Shown piece by piece: positions 1 through 5,639 of a stretch of DNA of 8,681 nt; position 1 is the stretch's first letter, and every line of letters begins with the position of its first letter. Made by a program: the position numbers and the translations under genes. Source of the DNA: Tissierella_B sp964485455 (GTDB lineage Bacteria > Bacillota > Clostridia > Tissierellales > Tissierellaceae); contig CAZAJU010000084.1 of NCBI GenBank assembly GCA_964485455.1, positions 1 through 8,681 on the forward strand, read 5' to 3'. The notes beneath the pieces were generated by a model that was not told the DNA's origin, ran no database searches, and was given only the letters and a program-made list of their open reading frames with translations.

Positions 1-57
1 GGATTTGGCTTGACTGCATCTGACCTACCTACAGCTCACTACCGTTTGCTGGGTTAG
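1..57 (+). other. left-edge segment, possible 3' end of a plus-strand reading frame
   Basis: An open frame enters from the left edge and would encode GFGLTASDLPTAHYRLLG before a TAG at 55-57. About half its bases are G or C, visibly more than in the neighbouring DNA. It also contains an interrupted inverted repeat: GACCTA at 22-27 with TAGGTC at 55-60, and CAGC at 32-35 with GCTG at 48-51. On the minus strand this is where the 5' end of the T-box-controlled gene is expected. The only minus ATG (complement of 16-18) has a weak ribosome binding site, and the few codons after it do not resemble a synthetase. I cannot decide between a gene end, an untranslated leader with a hairpin, or the edge of an insertion. 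Confidence 0.2.
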
Positions 58-61
58 GTCA

Positions 62-102
62 TAAAAAATCCCGGGTATTTGCATTAATTGCAAACACCCG
101 GG
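62..102 (-). terminator. T-box intrinsic terminator
   Basis: On the minus strand CCCGGGTGTTTGCA pairs with TGCAAATACCCGGG (14 pairs, one a G-U) around a 5-base loop, followed by ATTTTTT. The 5' arm of this stem is also the 3' arm of the antiterminator, so the two structures exclude each other, as in a classic T-box. It is also the first strong terminator downstream of the ABC transporter ATPase gene, so it may end read-through transcripts from that operon. Confidence 0.93.
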
Positions 103-339
103 ACGAATTATCATTTCGCGGTACCACCCAGTTTGATCCTAAGATCCACTCATCTAACATACTAACATATGCGTCGCTATTTTAACGAGTGCGTCTCCCG
201 TCAGCTCCTACTTTTTTCATTTCGGGCTGCCCTCAAAAGTCCATTCAGCAAAGTTTATATATCGCAATCCCACCACCTGCGACTCTCTTAGATACAATTA
301 AAATGCTTACTAATCTTTATCAAAGGTTTATTACTATTT
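62..339 (-). promoter_or_regulatory. T-box leader, probably alanine-specific
   Basis: This leader RNA senses uncharged tRNA and controls transcription of a gene to the left of the window. Read on the minus strand it has the stem I AGTA segment and an AAGAGAG-like stretch. It then has a distal stem I hairpin closed by TCGCA/TGCGA, and a specifier region reading TTTGCTGAATGG. Last comes the canonical T-box AACTGGGTGGTACCGCG (complement of 117-133). The antiterminator can be drawn: ACTGGG pairs with CCCGGGT and GCGAA with TTCGT, leaving TGGTACC bulged. Known T-box architecture puts the codon just before GAA, giving GCU (Ala). The TGGT bulge fits a tRNA with discriminator A73, as tRNA-Ala has, and argues against tRNA-Cys (UGC read one base earlier). 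alaS is the natural guess for the target. The T-box call is firm; the specificity is inference. Confidence 0.93.
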
Positions 340-345
340 TTTATA

Positions 346-374
346 ATATTACTCTACCCAATTATAATTGTCAA
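346..374 (-). promoter_or_regulatory. promoter of the T-box leader
   Basis: On the minus strand a perfect TTGACA (369-374) is followed 17 bases later by TAATAT (346-351). Transcription would start near 339, giving a leader of about 280 nt up to the terminator, a normal T-box length. The -35 box begins only 7 bases after the stop codon of the ATPase gene. Confidence 0.7.
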
Positions 375-381
375 GTGATTT

Positions 382-1122
382 TTAATCTTGTTGCAAAATT
401 CTCTTTAGAAACTCTCTAGTTCTTTCTTGCGTAGGATTATTGAATATTTGGTCAGGATGTCCCTGCTCCGCTATTACACCTTGATCCATAAATACCACTC
501 TATCAGATACATCCTTTGCAAAGCCCATCTCATGAGTTACTATAAGCATTGTAAGCCCAGTTTCTGCAAGATCCTTCATTACCTTTAAAACCTCTCCAAC
601 CATTTCAGGGTCCAATGCTGATGTTGGCTCATCAAATAGCATCACATCAGGCTCCATAGATAAGGCTCTAGCTATGGCTACACGTTGCTTCTGTCCTCCT
701 GAAAGCTGTTTTGGCTTTGCATGTATATAATTTTCCATACCAACGTTTTTTAAATATTTTAAAGCTACCTTTTCAGCTTCTTCCTTGCTCCTCTTTAATA
801 CCTTTATCTGACCTACAGTACAGTTATTCATAACATCATGGTTGTCGAATAGATTGAACTGTTGAAATACCATACCTAGCTTTGTTCTATATGCATAAAT
901 ATCATGACGGTCATCAAGGATATTTTCTCCATTATATATTATTTGACCACTTGATGGCTTTTCTAAAAGATTTATACATCGAAGCAGAGTAGACTTACCA
1001 GAACCTGATGAACCAATAATTGATACAACCTCTCCCTTGTTTACAGAAAAGTCTATATCCTTTAGAACCTGGTGACTTCCAAAAGATTTGCTAAGATGTT
1101 GTACCTCTATTACTTTTTCCAT
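382..1122 (-). CDS. amino-acid ABC transporter ATP-binding protein (probably lysine)
   Basis: This is the cytoplasmic ATPase that drives a polar amino-acid importer of the GlnQ/HisP/ArtM type. Numbered from the chosen start it has Walker A GSSGSGKST (37-45), Q-loop FQQF (86-89), signature LSGGQKQR (140-147), Walker B VMLFDE (160-165), D-loop SALD (168-171) and H-loop His197. At 246 residues it is full length. A GTG nine bases upstream is in frame, but it lies inside the AGAGGTGGAG ribosome binding site, so I chose the ATG at 1120-1122. It is the last gene of the operon, 11 bases after the permease stop. No terminator follows; the T-box promoter starts almost at once. Lysine is inferred from the riboswitch at the head of the operon, because the ATPase itself does not reveal substrate. 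Confidence 0.95.
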   Translation of the reverse strand: MEKVIEVQHLSKSFGSHQVLKDIDFSVNKGEVVSIIGSSGSGKSTLLRCINLLEKPSSGQIIYNGENILDDRHDIYAYRTKLGMVFQQFNLFDNHDVMNNCTVGQIKVLKRSKEEAEKVALKYLKNVGMENYIHAKPKQLSGGQKQRVAIARALSMEPDVMLFDEPTSALDPEMVGEVLKVMKDLAETGLTMLIVTHEMGFAKDVSDRVVFMDQGVIAEQGHPDQIFNNPTQERTREFLKRILQQD

Positions 1123-1133
1123 TTTCTCCACCT

Positions 1134-1913
1134 CTAAAATCTCTTATCTGTATTTTGTATTTTTCTTTCAATATCTTCAGGTCTTTCTACCTGCATTTGA
1201 TTTCCAGCCATTATATAGTTTGCAGGCCCTTCAATTCTTTTCTCAGCTGCTCTTAAAATCCTCGTAATTGTGTATGTCATAATAAGATATATAATACTTG
1301 CAATAAAATATGGCTCAAAGAAGCTAAAAGTTGCTCCAGCAATGGATTTTGTTTGGAAGAATAGTTCAGTAACTGATATTACGTTTAGTACTGATGTATC
1401 CTTGATATTGATTACAAATTCATTTCCTGTAGCAGGAAGTATATTTCGTATAACTTGAGGAAGTATTACATTCATCATAGTCTGAACATGATTCATACCT
1501 ACTGCATGTGCTGCTTCGAACTGACCTTTATCAATCGAGATAATTCCGCCTCTTACGATTTCAGACATATATGCCCCCGTATTTATGGATACTATAAATA
1601 TTGCCGCACCAATTCTGTTTAACTGCACCCCAAATGCTTGAGCAGTTCCATAATATATTACCATAGACTGAACTATCATAGGTGTACCACGGAAGAACTC
1701 GATATAAATTGATAGTAATTTGTTTGCAATGTTTAGTAAAACTTTCTTACCGCCTTTATCAGGAATTGGTATTGTTCTAATAACTCCTACTAATAATCCT
1801 ATAACGAGTCCTATAATAGTCCCAACTATGGAAATTAAAAGGGTCATTCCTGCACCACGCAAGAACATTGGCCAATTATCTACGGCAACCTTTATAATAG
1901 AATCTAGGCTCAT
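1134..1913 (-). CDS. amino-acid ABC transporter permease (probably lysine)
   Basis: This is an integral membrane subunit of the His/Glu/Gln/Arg/opine permease family; two copies normally form the channel. The 259-residue protein has strongly hydrophobic segments near 21-47, 68-94, 102-122 and 203-223. It carries the cytoplasmic EAA loop that docks on the ATPase, at 133-153 (EAAHAVGMNHVQTMMNVILP...). The FFRGTPMIVQ stretch at 73-82 is typical of the family. The ATG is preceded by GGAGG (complement of 1919-1923) at good spacing. It is the middle gene, separated from the upstream binding-protein gene by 137 bases containing three hairpins. The polar C-terminal tail of about 35 residues (225-259) is somewhat long for the family. 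Confidence 0.95.
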   Translation of the reverse strand: MSLDSIIKVAVDNWPMFLRGAGMTLLISIVGTIIGLVIGLLVGVIRTIPIPDKGGKKVLLNIANKLLSIYIEFFRGTPMIVQSMVIYYGTAQAFGVQLNRIGAAIFIVSINTGAYMSEIVRGGIISIDKGQFEAAHAVGMNHVQTMMNVILPQVIRNILPATGNEFVINIKDTSVLNVISVTELFFQTKSIAGATFSFFEPYFIASIIYLIMTYTITRILRAAEKRIEGPANYIMAGNQMQVERPEDIERKIQNTDKRF

Positions 1914-1937
1914 TTTTTCCTCCTTAATAACATGCTA

Positions 1938-1965
1938 AAACTGACTATATAGATATAGCCAGTTT
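1938..1965 (-). other. stem-loop just upstream of the permease ribosome binding site
   Basis: On the minus strand AAACTGGCTATA pairs with TATAGTCAGTTT (12 pairs, one G-U) around TCTA, followed by TTTTAG. It ends about 14 bases before the permease GGAGG. With only four U residues it would be a weak terminator at best. A partial attenuator or an mRNA processing barrier would fit the usual need for more binding protein than permease, but that is inference. Confidence 0.6.
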
Positions 1966-1978
1966 ATAAGTAAGGTCA

Positions 1979-2037
1979 GAAATTGCATAACAATTTCATC
2001 ACACCACTGAAACGAGGTGAAGAATTTCACCTCGTTA
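1979..2037 (-). repeat. two-hairpin element, downstream copy
   Basis: Hairpin 1 on the minus strand is AACGAGGTGAA paired with TTCACCTCGTT (11 perfect pairs, ATTC loop; 2011-2036). Hairpin 2 is GAAATTG paired with CAATTTC around TTATG (1979-1997). The same arrangement, about three quarters identical by eye, occurs at 2939-3000 upstream of the binding-protein gene. This copy starts 14 bases after the binding-protein stop codon. I do not recognise it as a named RNA family. Confidence 0.6.
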
Positions 2038-2050
2038 AATGCCATTTTAG

Positions 2051-2902
2051 TTAATTTGATGCAGGTTGATTCATAATTGCATCATCCATGATTTGTTGAC
2101 GCTCTTCTTCTGAAATTCCAGACAAAATTTCATTTATCTTTTCAGTTAATTCACTACCTTTTTTAAGTCCTACTGCAATAGCTGTATCATCATCTGAAGT
2201 TTGGAATCCATCTTCAAACTCAACAAATGTAAAGTTAGTATTTGCTGATGATGCACTTACACCCTCAGGACGCTCAGATACATATCCATCAATTATTCCT
2301 GACTGAAGAGCAGCTCTCATTGCTGGGAAATCAGACATTGCAGTTTCTTTATTTACTCCCTCTATTTGGTCTATTACAGAATAGTGGAATGTATTAAGCT
2401 GTGCAGTAACCTTTGCTCCCTTAAAGTCTTGTATGCTCTTTGCATTGCTGTATGGACCACCATTTTGAACTACCATTACAAGATCAGACTTATAATAGTT
2501 GTCTGAGAAATCTATATTCTTTGCTCTTTCAGCTGTTGGTGACATACCTGCTATAATAGCATCTATAGTTCCTGATGTTAGGGCTGGAAGAAGTCCATCC
2601 CATTCAGTCTTAACTATCACTAGCTCTTTTCCTAATCCTTCTGCTATTCTCTTAGCGATTTCAACGTCATAACCGCCAGCATATTCTGCATTTCCTTCGA
2701 TTTTAACTCCACCATTTGAATCATCTGCTTGAGTCCAGTTGAAAGGTGGGTAACCTGCTTCAAGACCAACTTTGAAAGTTCCCTTTTCTTCAGCAGCAGG
2801 GGTTTCTGCTGGAGTCTCTGCCGGGGTTTTACTGGAAGCACATCCAGCTAACATGCTTATCATGATTGCAAGGACTAAAAAAATTGATATTCTTCTTTTC
2901 AT
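2051..2902 (-). CDS. amino-acid ABC transporter substrate-binding lipoprotein (probably lysine)
   Basis: This is the extracellular solute-binding protein (family 3) that captures the amino acid and delivers it to the permease. It has a lipoprotein signal peptide (KRR, then a hydrophobic core 5-17) with lipobox LAGC, the lipidated Cys being residue 21. A short TPAETPAET linker follows, then the binding domain from about 42 to 280. Family hallmarks are GYDVEIAKRIAEGLG (77-91), WDGLLPALTSGTIDAIIAGM (101-120) and SPTAERAKNIDFS (121-133); Arg126 is the expected carboxylate-binding Arg. The ATG is preceded by AAGGAGAG. It is the first gene of the operon and lies behind a lysine riboswitch, which is the main reason for proposing lysine. 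A cationic amino acid more broadly (arginine, ornithine) remains possible. Confidence 0.95.
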   Translation of the reverse strand: MKRRISIFLVLAIMISMLAGCASSKTPAETPAETPAAEEKGTFKVGLEAGYPPFNWTQADDSNGGVKIEGNAEYAGGYDVEIAKRIAEGLGKELVIVKTEWDGLLPALTSGTIDAIIAGMSPTAERAKNIDFSDNYYKSDLVMVVQNGGPYSNAKSIQDFKGAKVTAQLNTFHYSVIDQIEGVNKETAMSDFPAMRAALQSGIIDGYVSERPEGVSASSANTNFTFVEFEDGFQTSDDDTAIAVGLKKGSELTEKINEILSGISEEERQQIMDDAIMNQPASN

Positions 2903-2938
2903 ATTAATCTCTCCTTAATTTAATTTTAGGTATCGAAA

Positions 2939-3000
2939 GAAATTGTATAGCAATTCTTTCATACTACCAAAACAAGGTAAGCGATATCTTCACCTTGTTA
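2939..3000 (-). repeat. two-hairpin element, upstream copy
   Basis: This is the related copy, between the riboswitch terminator and the binding-protein gene. Hairpin 1 on the minus strand is AACAAGGT paired with ACCTTGTT, then a bulged G, then AAG paired with CTT. Hairpin 2 (2935-2960) is GAAAGAATTG paired with CAATTTCTTTC with one bulged base. Compared with 1979-2037, the fourth pair of hairpin 1 is A-T here and G-C there, so pairing is kept while sequence changes. It ends about 22 bases before the AAGGAGAG of the binding-protein gene. Confidence 0.6.
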
Positions 3001-3006
3001 TTATCG

Positions 3007-3044
3007 TAAAAAACTAAAAAACACCTTACAGGTTATGTAGGTGT
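3007..3044 (-). terminator. terminator of the lysine riboswitch
   Basis: On the minus strand ACACCTACA pairs with TGTAAGGTGT (one bulged A) around TAACC, followed by TTTTTTAGTTTTTT. It lies about 25 bases beyond the 3' arm of aptamer helix P1. The stretch AGGTGAGGGGATGTAT can alternatively pair with ATACACCT at the 5' side of this hairpin. That gives a plausible antiterminator that competes with both P1 and the terminator. Confidence 0.85.
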
Positions 3045-3068
3045 ATATTGATGCCAATAAATACATCC

Positions 3069-3278
3069 CCTCACCTTATTGCTCTTTGTGAGATAGCACA
3101 ACATCATAATACCGAGCATTACTATGATGACAGTCCTATATCTGTTCGATATAGACCCAGCAACAGGTTTTGGTTCCTGAAGCTTCGGCGAACGCTCCTT
3201 TTACTATATGTCTCTGGCTTCCGGCCTCAATATACCTACTCTTAGTGTTCGCGCCTCTACCTCACCCTAAGGATGAGG
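3069..3278 (-). promoter_or_regulatory. lysine riboswitch (L box) aptamer
   Basis: Read on the minus strand this has the conserved lysine riboswitch blocks in order: GAGGTAGAGGCGCGAAC (3247-3263), GGAGCGTTCGCCGAAGC (3182-3198), GACTGTCA (3128-3135) and GCTATCTC (3090-3097). Helix P1 forms between CCTCATCCTTA and TAAGGTGAGG (3069-3078). The order and spacing match the B. subtilis lysC leader. With the terminator at 3007-3044 this is a transcriptional OFF switch: lysine binding stabilises P1 and lets the terminator form. It controls the three-gene importer at 382-2902. Open frames across this stretch on either strand are not genes. Confidence 0.95.
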
Positions 3279-3304
3279 ATTTGTGTAAAGTTTTAATTTC
3301 ATAT

Positions 3305-3334
3305 ATGATACCATTATAATACATAGCTTGTCAA
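3305..3334 (-). promoter_or_regulatory. promoter of the riboswitch-importer operon
   Basis: On the minus strand TTGACA (3329-3334) is followed 18 bases later by TATCAT (3305-3310). Transcription would start near 3298, some 20 bases before the P1 helix. A TATAAT also occurs between the boxes but is only 10 bases from the -35, too close to pair with it. Confidence 0.7.
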
Positions 3335-3378
3335 TATAAAAGCCGTCTTAAGAACTGGAAACACTCAAGGAATATTAT

Positions 3379-3406
3379 TTGTTTTTTGGATAAAATATGA
3401 TAAGAT
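3379..3406 (+). promoter_or_regulatory. possible mnmA promoter
   Basis: TTGTTT (3379-3384) and TAAGAT (3401-3406) are separated by 16 bases, 30 bases before the mnmA start codon. Both boxes are imperfect matches. The position, divergent from the riboswitch promoter, is sensible. Confidence 0.4.
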
Positions 3407-3436
3407 ATCAAGGAATAAATATAGAAGGGTGAAATT

Positions 3437-4549
3437 ATGGGAAAGCGAGTAATACTTGGCATGAGCGGCGGAGTTGATTCATCGGTTTCAGCTTTGTTAC
3501 TTAAAGAAGCAGGTTATGAAGTTATAGGCTTATTTATGAAAAACTGGGACGAGAAGGACGAAGATGGCGTATGTACTGCTACACAGGACTCAGATGACGC
3601 AAGGGATGTAGCGGTTCAGCTTGGAATACCATTTTATACTATAAATTTTGAAAAAGAATATTGGGACAGGGTATTTACCTATTTCCTAAACGAATACAAG
3701 AATGGAAGAACACCTAATCCAGATATTATGTGTAATCAAGAAATTAAATTCAATGCTTTTCTAGATTATGCTATGAAGCTAGAAGGTGACTATATAGCAA
3801 TGGGACATTATGCTCAAGTAGAGGAAAGAGATGGTAAATTCTATCTTTTACGAGGAAAGGACAATAACAAGGATCAGAGCTACTTCTTATCTAGAATTGG
3901 ACAAAAGGCCTTATCAAAGACATTGTTTCCTATTGGGCATCTAGAAAAATCTAAGGTTAGAGAATTGGCAGAGGAACACAAGTTATACACCGCCAAGAAG
4001 AAGGATTCTACAGGTATCTGTTTTATTGGTGAAAGGGATTTTGATAAATTCTTAGACCAATATCTCTTAGCTACAGAAGGTGACTTTATAGATGTAAATG
4101 GAAATAAGGTTGGAAAACATACAGGACTTATTCACTATACCTTAGGACAGAGAAAAGGTATTGGTATTGGCGGAGTGGGTACTGGAGAACCTTGGTTTGT
4201 TGTAGGAAAAAATTTAAAGAAGAATATAGTATATGTAGCACAAGGGGAAAACCATCCTGCACTCTTCTCTAAATCCCTAGTAGGTGAACAACCTACCTGG
4301 ATATTGGATGAAGAACCCCAATTCCCACTTAAGTGTACAGCTAAATTTAGATATAGACAGCAAGACATCCCTGTTACAGTTCATAAATTAGACGATGGTA
4401 ATCTTCATATCTTATTTGACAACCCAGTTAAGGCAGTTACACCAGGTCAGGCTGCAGTATTATATAAAGATGAAGTTTGTCTTGGAAGCAGTATCATTAA
4501 ATCGATAGAACCTCTGGATAAAAAGTATTCATACTTAAATCGAGAATAA
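3437..4549 (+). CDS. mnmA: tRNA-specific 2-thiouridylase MnmA
   Basis: This enzyme thiolates U34 at the wobble position of tRNA-Lys, tRNA-Glu and tRNA-Gln, using ATP to adenylate the uridine and persulfide sulfur from a cysteine desulfurase. At 370 residues it is full length. It shows the N-terminal PP-loop SGGVDSS (10-16). The two catalytic cysteines sit in their expected contexts: Cys99 in PDIMCNQEIKF and Cys195 in DSTGICFIGER. GHYAQ (123-127), KDQSYFLSRI (145-154) and HYTLGQRKG in the central domain are also typical. AAGGGTGA stands seven bases before the ATG. It appears monocistronic, with a terminator right after it. In many Firmicutes mnmA sits near iscS or alaS; neither is inside this window. 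Confidence 0.97.
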   Translation: MGKRVILGMSGGVDSSVSALLLKEAGYEVIGLFMKNWDEKDEDGVCTATQDSDDARDVAVQLGIPFYTINFEKEYWDRVFTYFLNEYKNGRTPNPDIMCNQEIKFNAFLDYAMKLEGDYIAMGHYAQVEERDGKFYLLRGKDNNKDQSYFLSRIGQKALSKTLFPIGHLEKSKVRELAEEHKLYTAKKKDSTGICFIGERDFDKFLDQYLLATEGDFIDVNGNKVGKHTGLIHYTLGQRKGIGIGGVGTGEPWFVVGKNLKKNIVYVAQGENHPALFSKSLVGEQPTWILDEEPQFPLKCTAKFRYRQQDIPVTVHKLDDGNLHILFDNPVKAVTPGQAAVLYKDEVCLGSSIIKSIEPLDKKYSYLNRE

Positions 4550-4553
4550 TCTA

Positions 4554-4583
4554 AAGCACCTATGAAATAAATCATAGGTGCTT
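4554..4583. terminator. bidirectional terminator between mnmA and the NYN gene
   Basis: AAGCACCTATGA pairs perfectly with TCATAGGTGCTT (12 pairs, 6-base loop). It lies 4 bases after the mnmA stop and 5 bases from the stop of the convergent gene. The U-tracts are short and broken on both sides (CTTAATAATTAT on plus, CTTTAGATTATT on minus), but its place between convergent genes supports a shared terminator. Confidence 0.75.
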
Positions 4584-4588
4584 AATAA

Positions 4589-5458
4589 TTATACATTGCT
4601 TTTATTAGGATTATACTTTTTCTTATATTTTCTCTTCTTAATAGGTCTAACATTATCCCTGGTTGTAGTCTTTTCCTGTTTCATTGATACCCACATAGCT
4701 GTCCCACCCTTTTCATCAGGCATTATCTCAAGAAAATCGAACTTCTTGAGGAATTTTGAAAGCTTAGTGTCACCATAATTTCTTACATCAAAATCAGGAT
4801 ACCTTTTTGCCAGCTTATTTCCTATCTCACTTAGGTTCATCTTTTGATCTTCTGAATCAACTTCGTTTAGCATCTTTATTAGAGTAATTTTTATTACTTC
4901 AATATCGGTCATACTCTTTTCAGTATCGCCATTTGAAGTATGGGTCGTTTGTTTATCATTTAGTGACATATTATTTTTATCTGGGCCTTTAGTTTCTATA
5001 TTCTCTTCAATAGTAGCAACTGCAGTATTAGCCAAAACATCTAGGTATTTAAAATGATTACACGCCGAAATAAATGGTTTAGGAGTTTTTCTCTCCCCCA
5101 TTCCTACTACCAACATACCTGATTCTCTTAGTCTAGAGGCTAGCTTCGTAAAGTCACTATCACTAGATACTATACAGTATCCCTCTACATAGCCTGAATA
5201 AAGAATATCCATTGCATCTATTATCATAGCTGAATCCGTAGCATTTTTCCCTATAGTATAGCTATATTGTTGTACTGGGGTTACAGAATTCTCCAACAAT
5301 ACATCTTTCCAGGTTGCTACATTTGGTTTGGTCCAATCTCCGTAAATCCTCTTATATGTAGCCACTCCATAATTTGCTATTTCATCGAATATGTATTTTA
5401 TATATTTTGCAGAAACGTTATCAGCATCTATCAAAACCGCAAATCGTTTTTCTTCCAC
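4589..5458 (-). CDS. NYN-domain (LabA/DUF88) putative ribonuclease with C-terminal OST-HTH domain
   Basis: The N-terminal roughly 145 residues form a NYN domain, a PIN-like RNase fold. Its acidic residues are visible: Asp11 and Asp13 in LIDADN, Asp75 in NATDSAM, and Asp100 and Asp102 in VSSDSDF. A polar low-complexity linker follows (about 150-183). A winged-helix OST-HTH/LOTUS-like domain spans about 184-258 (IGNKLAKRYPDFDVRNYG, then KLSKFLKKFDFLEI). The tail is very basic (about 262-289, with KKRKYKKK), suggesting RNA binding. Proteins of this architecture are widespread in bacteria, and their RNA targets are largely undefined. The start is GTG, placed five bases after GAGGAGGT; the overlapping ATG two bases upstream is out of frame. 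It is a single gene with its own likely promoter. Domain assignment is good; biological role unknown. Confidence 0.88.
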   Translation of the reverse strand: MEEKRFAVLIDADNVSAKYIKYIFDEIANYGVATYKRIYGDWTKPNVATWKDVLLENSVTPVQQYSYTIGKNATDSAMIIDAMDILYSGYVEGYCIVSSDSDFTKLASRLRESGMLVVGMGERKTPKPFISACNHFKYLDVLANTAVATIEENIETKGPDKNNMSLNDKQTTHTSNGDTEKSMTDIEVIKITLIKMLNEVDSEDQKMNLSEIGNKLAKRYPDFDVRNYGDTKLSKFLKKFDFLEIMPDEKGGTAMWVSMKQEKTTTRDNVRPIKKRKYKKKYNPNKSNV

Positions 5459-5483
5459 ATCCTACCTCCTCGTTACTATACTA

Positions 5484-5512
5484 ATTATACTATATTATTT
5501 AAGAATTATCTA
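5484..5512 (-). promoter_or_regulatory. likely promoter of the NYN gene
   Basis: On the minus strand TATAAT (5484-5489) has TAGATA (5507-5512) 17 bases upstream, four of six matching TTGACA. The start would be near 5477, just ahead of the GAGGAGG, leaving a very short leader. Confidence 0.5.
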
Positions 5513-5571
5513 TTGAGCCAAAGCAAATAATATTTAGGAAAATCATAAAAGCTATTGACTTATGGCTCAAT
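5512..5571. repeat. widely spaced inverted repeat between divergent promoters
   Basis: ATTGAGCCA (5512-5520) and its exact complement TGGCTCAAT (5563-5571) face each other across 42 bases. One arm abuts the -35 of the NYN promoter and the other lies in the spacer of the perR promoter. The arms could be two operator half-sites. A 9-base match in AT-rich DNA can also be chance, although the GAGCC core is unusual here. Confidence 0.4.
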
Positions 5572-5583
5572 TGTATATATAAT
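5555..5583 (+). promoter_or_regulatory. perR-rbr promoter
   Basis: TTGACT (5555-5560) and a perfect TATAAT (5578-5583) are 17 bases apart, a near-consensus sigma-A promoter. Transcription should start near 5590, inside the Per box. Confidence 0.85.
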
Positions 5584-5587
5584 TAAA

Positions 5588-5602
5588 TTGTAATGATTAC
5601 AA
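5588..5602 (+). promoter_or_regulatory. Per box operator
   Basis: TTGTAATGATTACAA is a perfect 7-1-7 palindrome. It resembles the known PerR consensus TTATAATNATTATAA, with one G-C pair swapped into each arm. It covers the expected transcription start, so a bound repressor would block the promoter. The gene it precedes encodes a PerR-type protein, making autoregulation likely. Confidence 0.82.
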
Positions 5603-5639
5603 ATTAGTAATTGTTCTGCTTTCTGAAAGGATGAAAAAT

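Noticed and set aside
189..419. 76-codon plus-strand open frame
   Set aside because: It runs antisense through the T-box stem I, the T-box promoter and the end of the ATPase gene. It has no ribosome binding site and no recognisable protein.
2644..2841. Minus-strand open frame inside the binding-protein gene
   Set aside because: It is in another frame of a clear lipoprotein gene and is best explained as an out-of-frame shadow.
3048..3245. 65-codon plus-strand open frame in the large intergenic gap
   Set aside because: It is the antisense of the lysine riboswitch; the conserved RNA blocks explain the sequence and the composition is not protein-like.
3311..3316. Perfect TATAAT (minus strand) as the riboswitch operon -10 box
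   Set aside because: It is only 10 bases from TTGACA and no alternative -35 lies at proper spacing; TATCAT at 18 bases fits better.
3298..3437. Functional coupling of mnmA with the divergent lysine riboswitch because MnmA modifies tRNA-Lys
   Set aside because: Attractive but based only on adjacency. mnmA has its own likely promoter on the other strand and shares no visible regulatory element with the riboswitch.
5631..5639. Upstream ATG as the perR start
   Set aside because: It directly touches AAAGG, leaving no spacing; the ATG at 5640 has proper spacing and gives ligand numbering one off B. subtilis PerR throughout.
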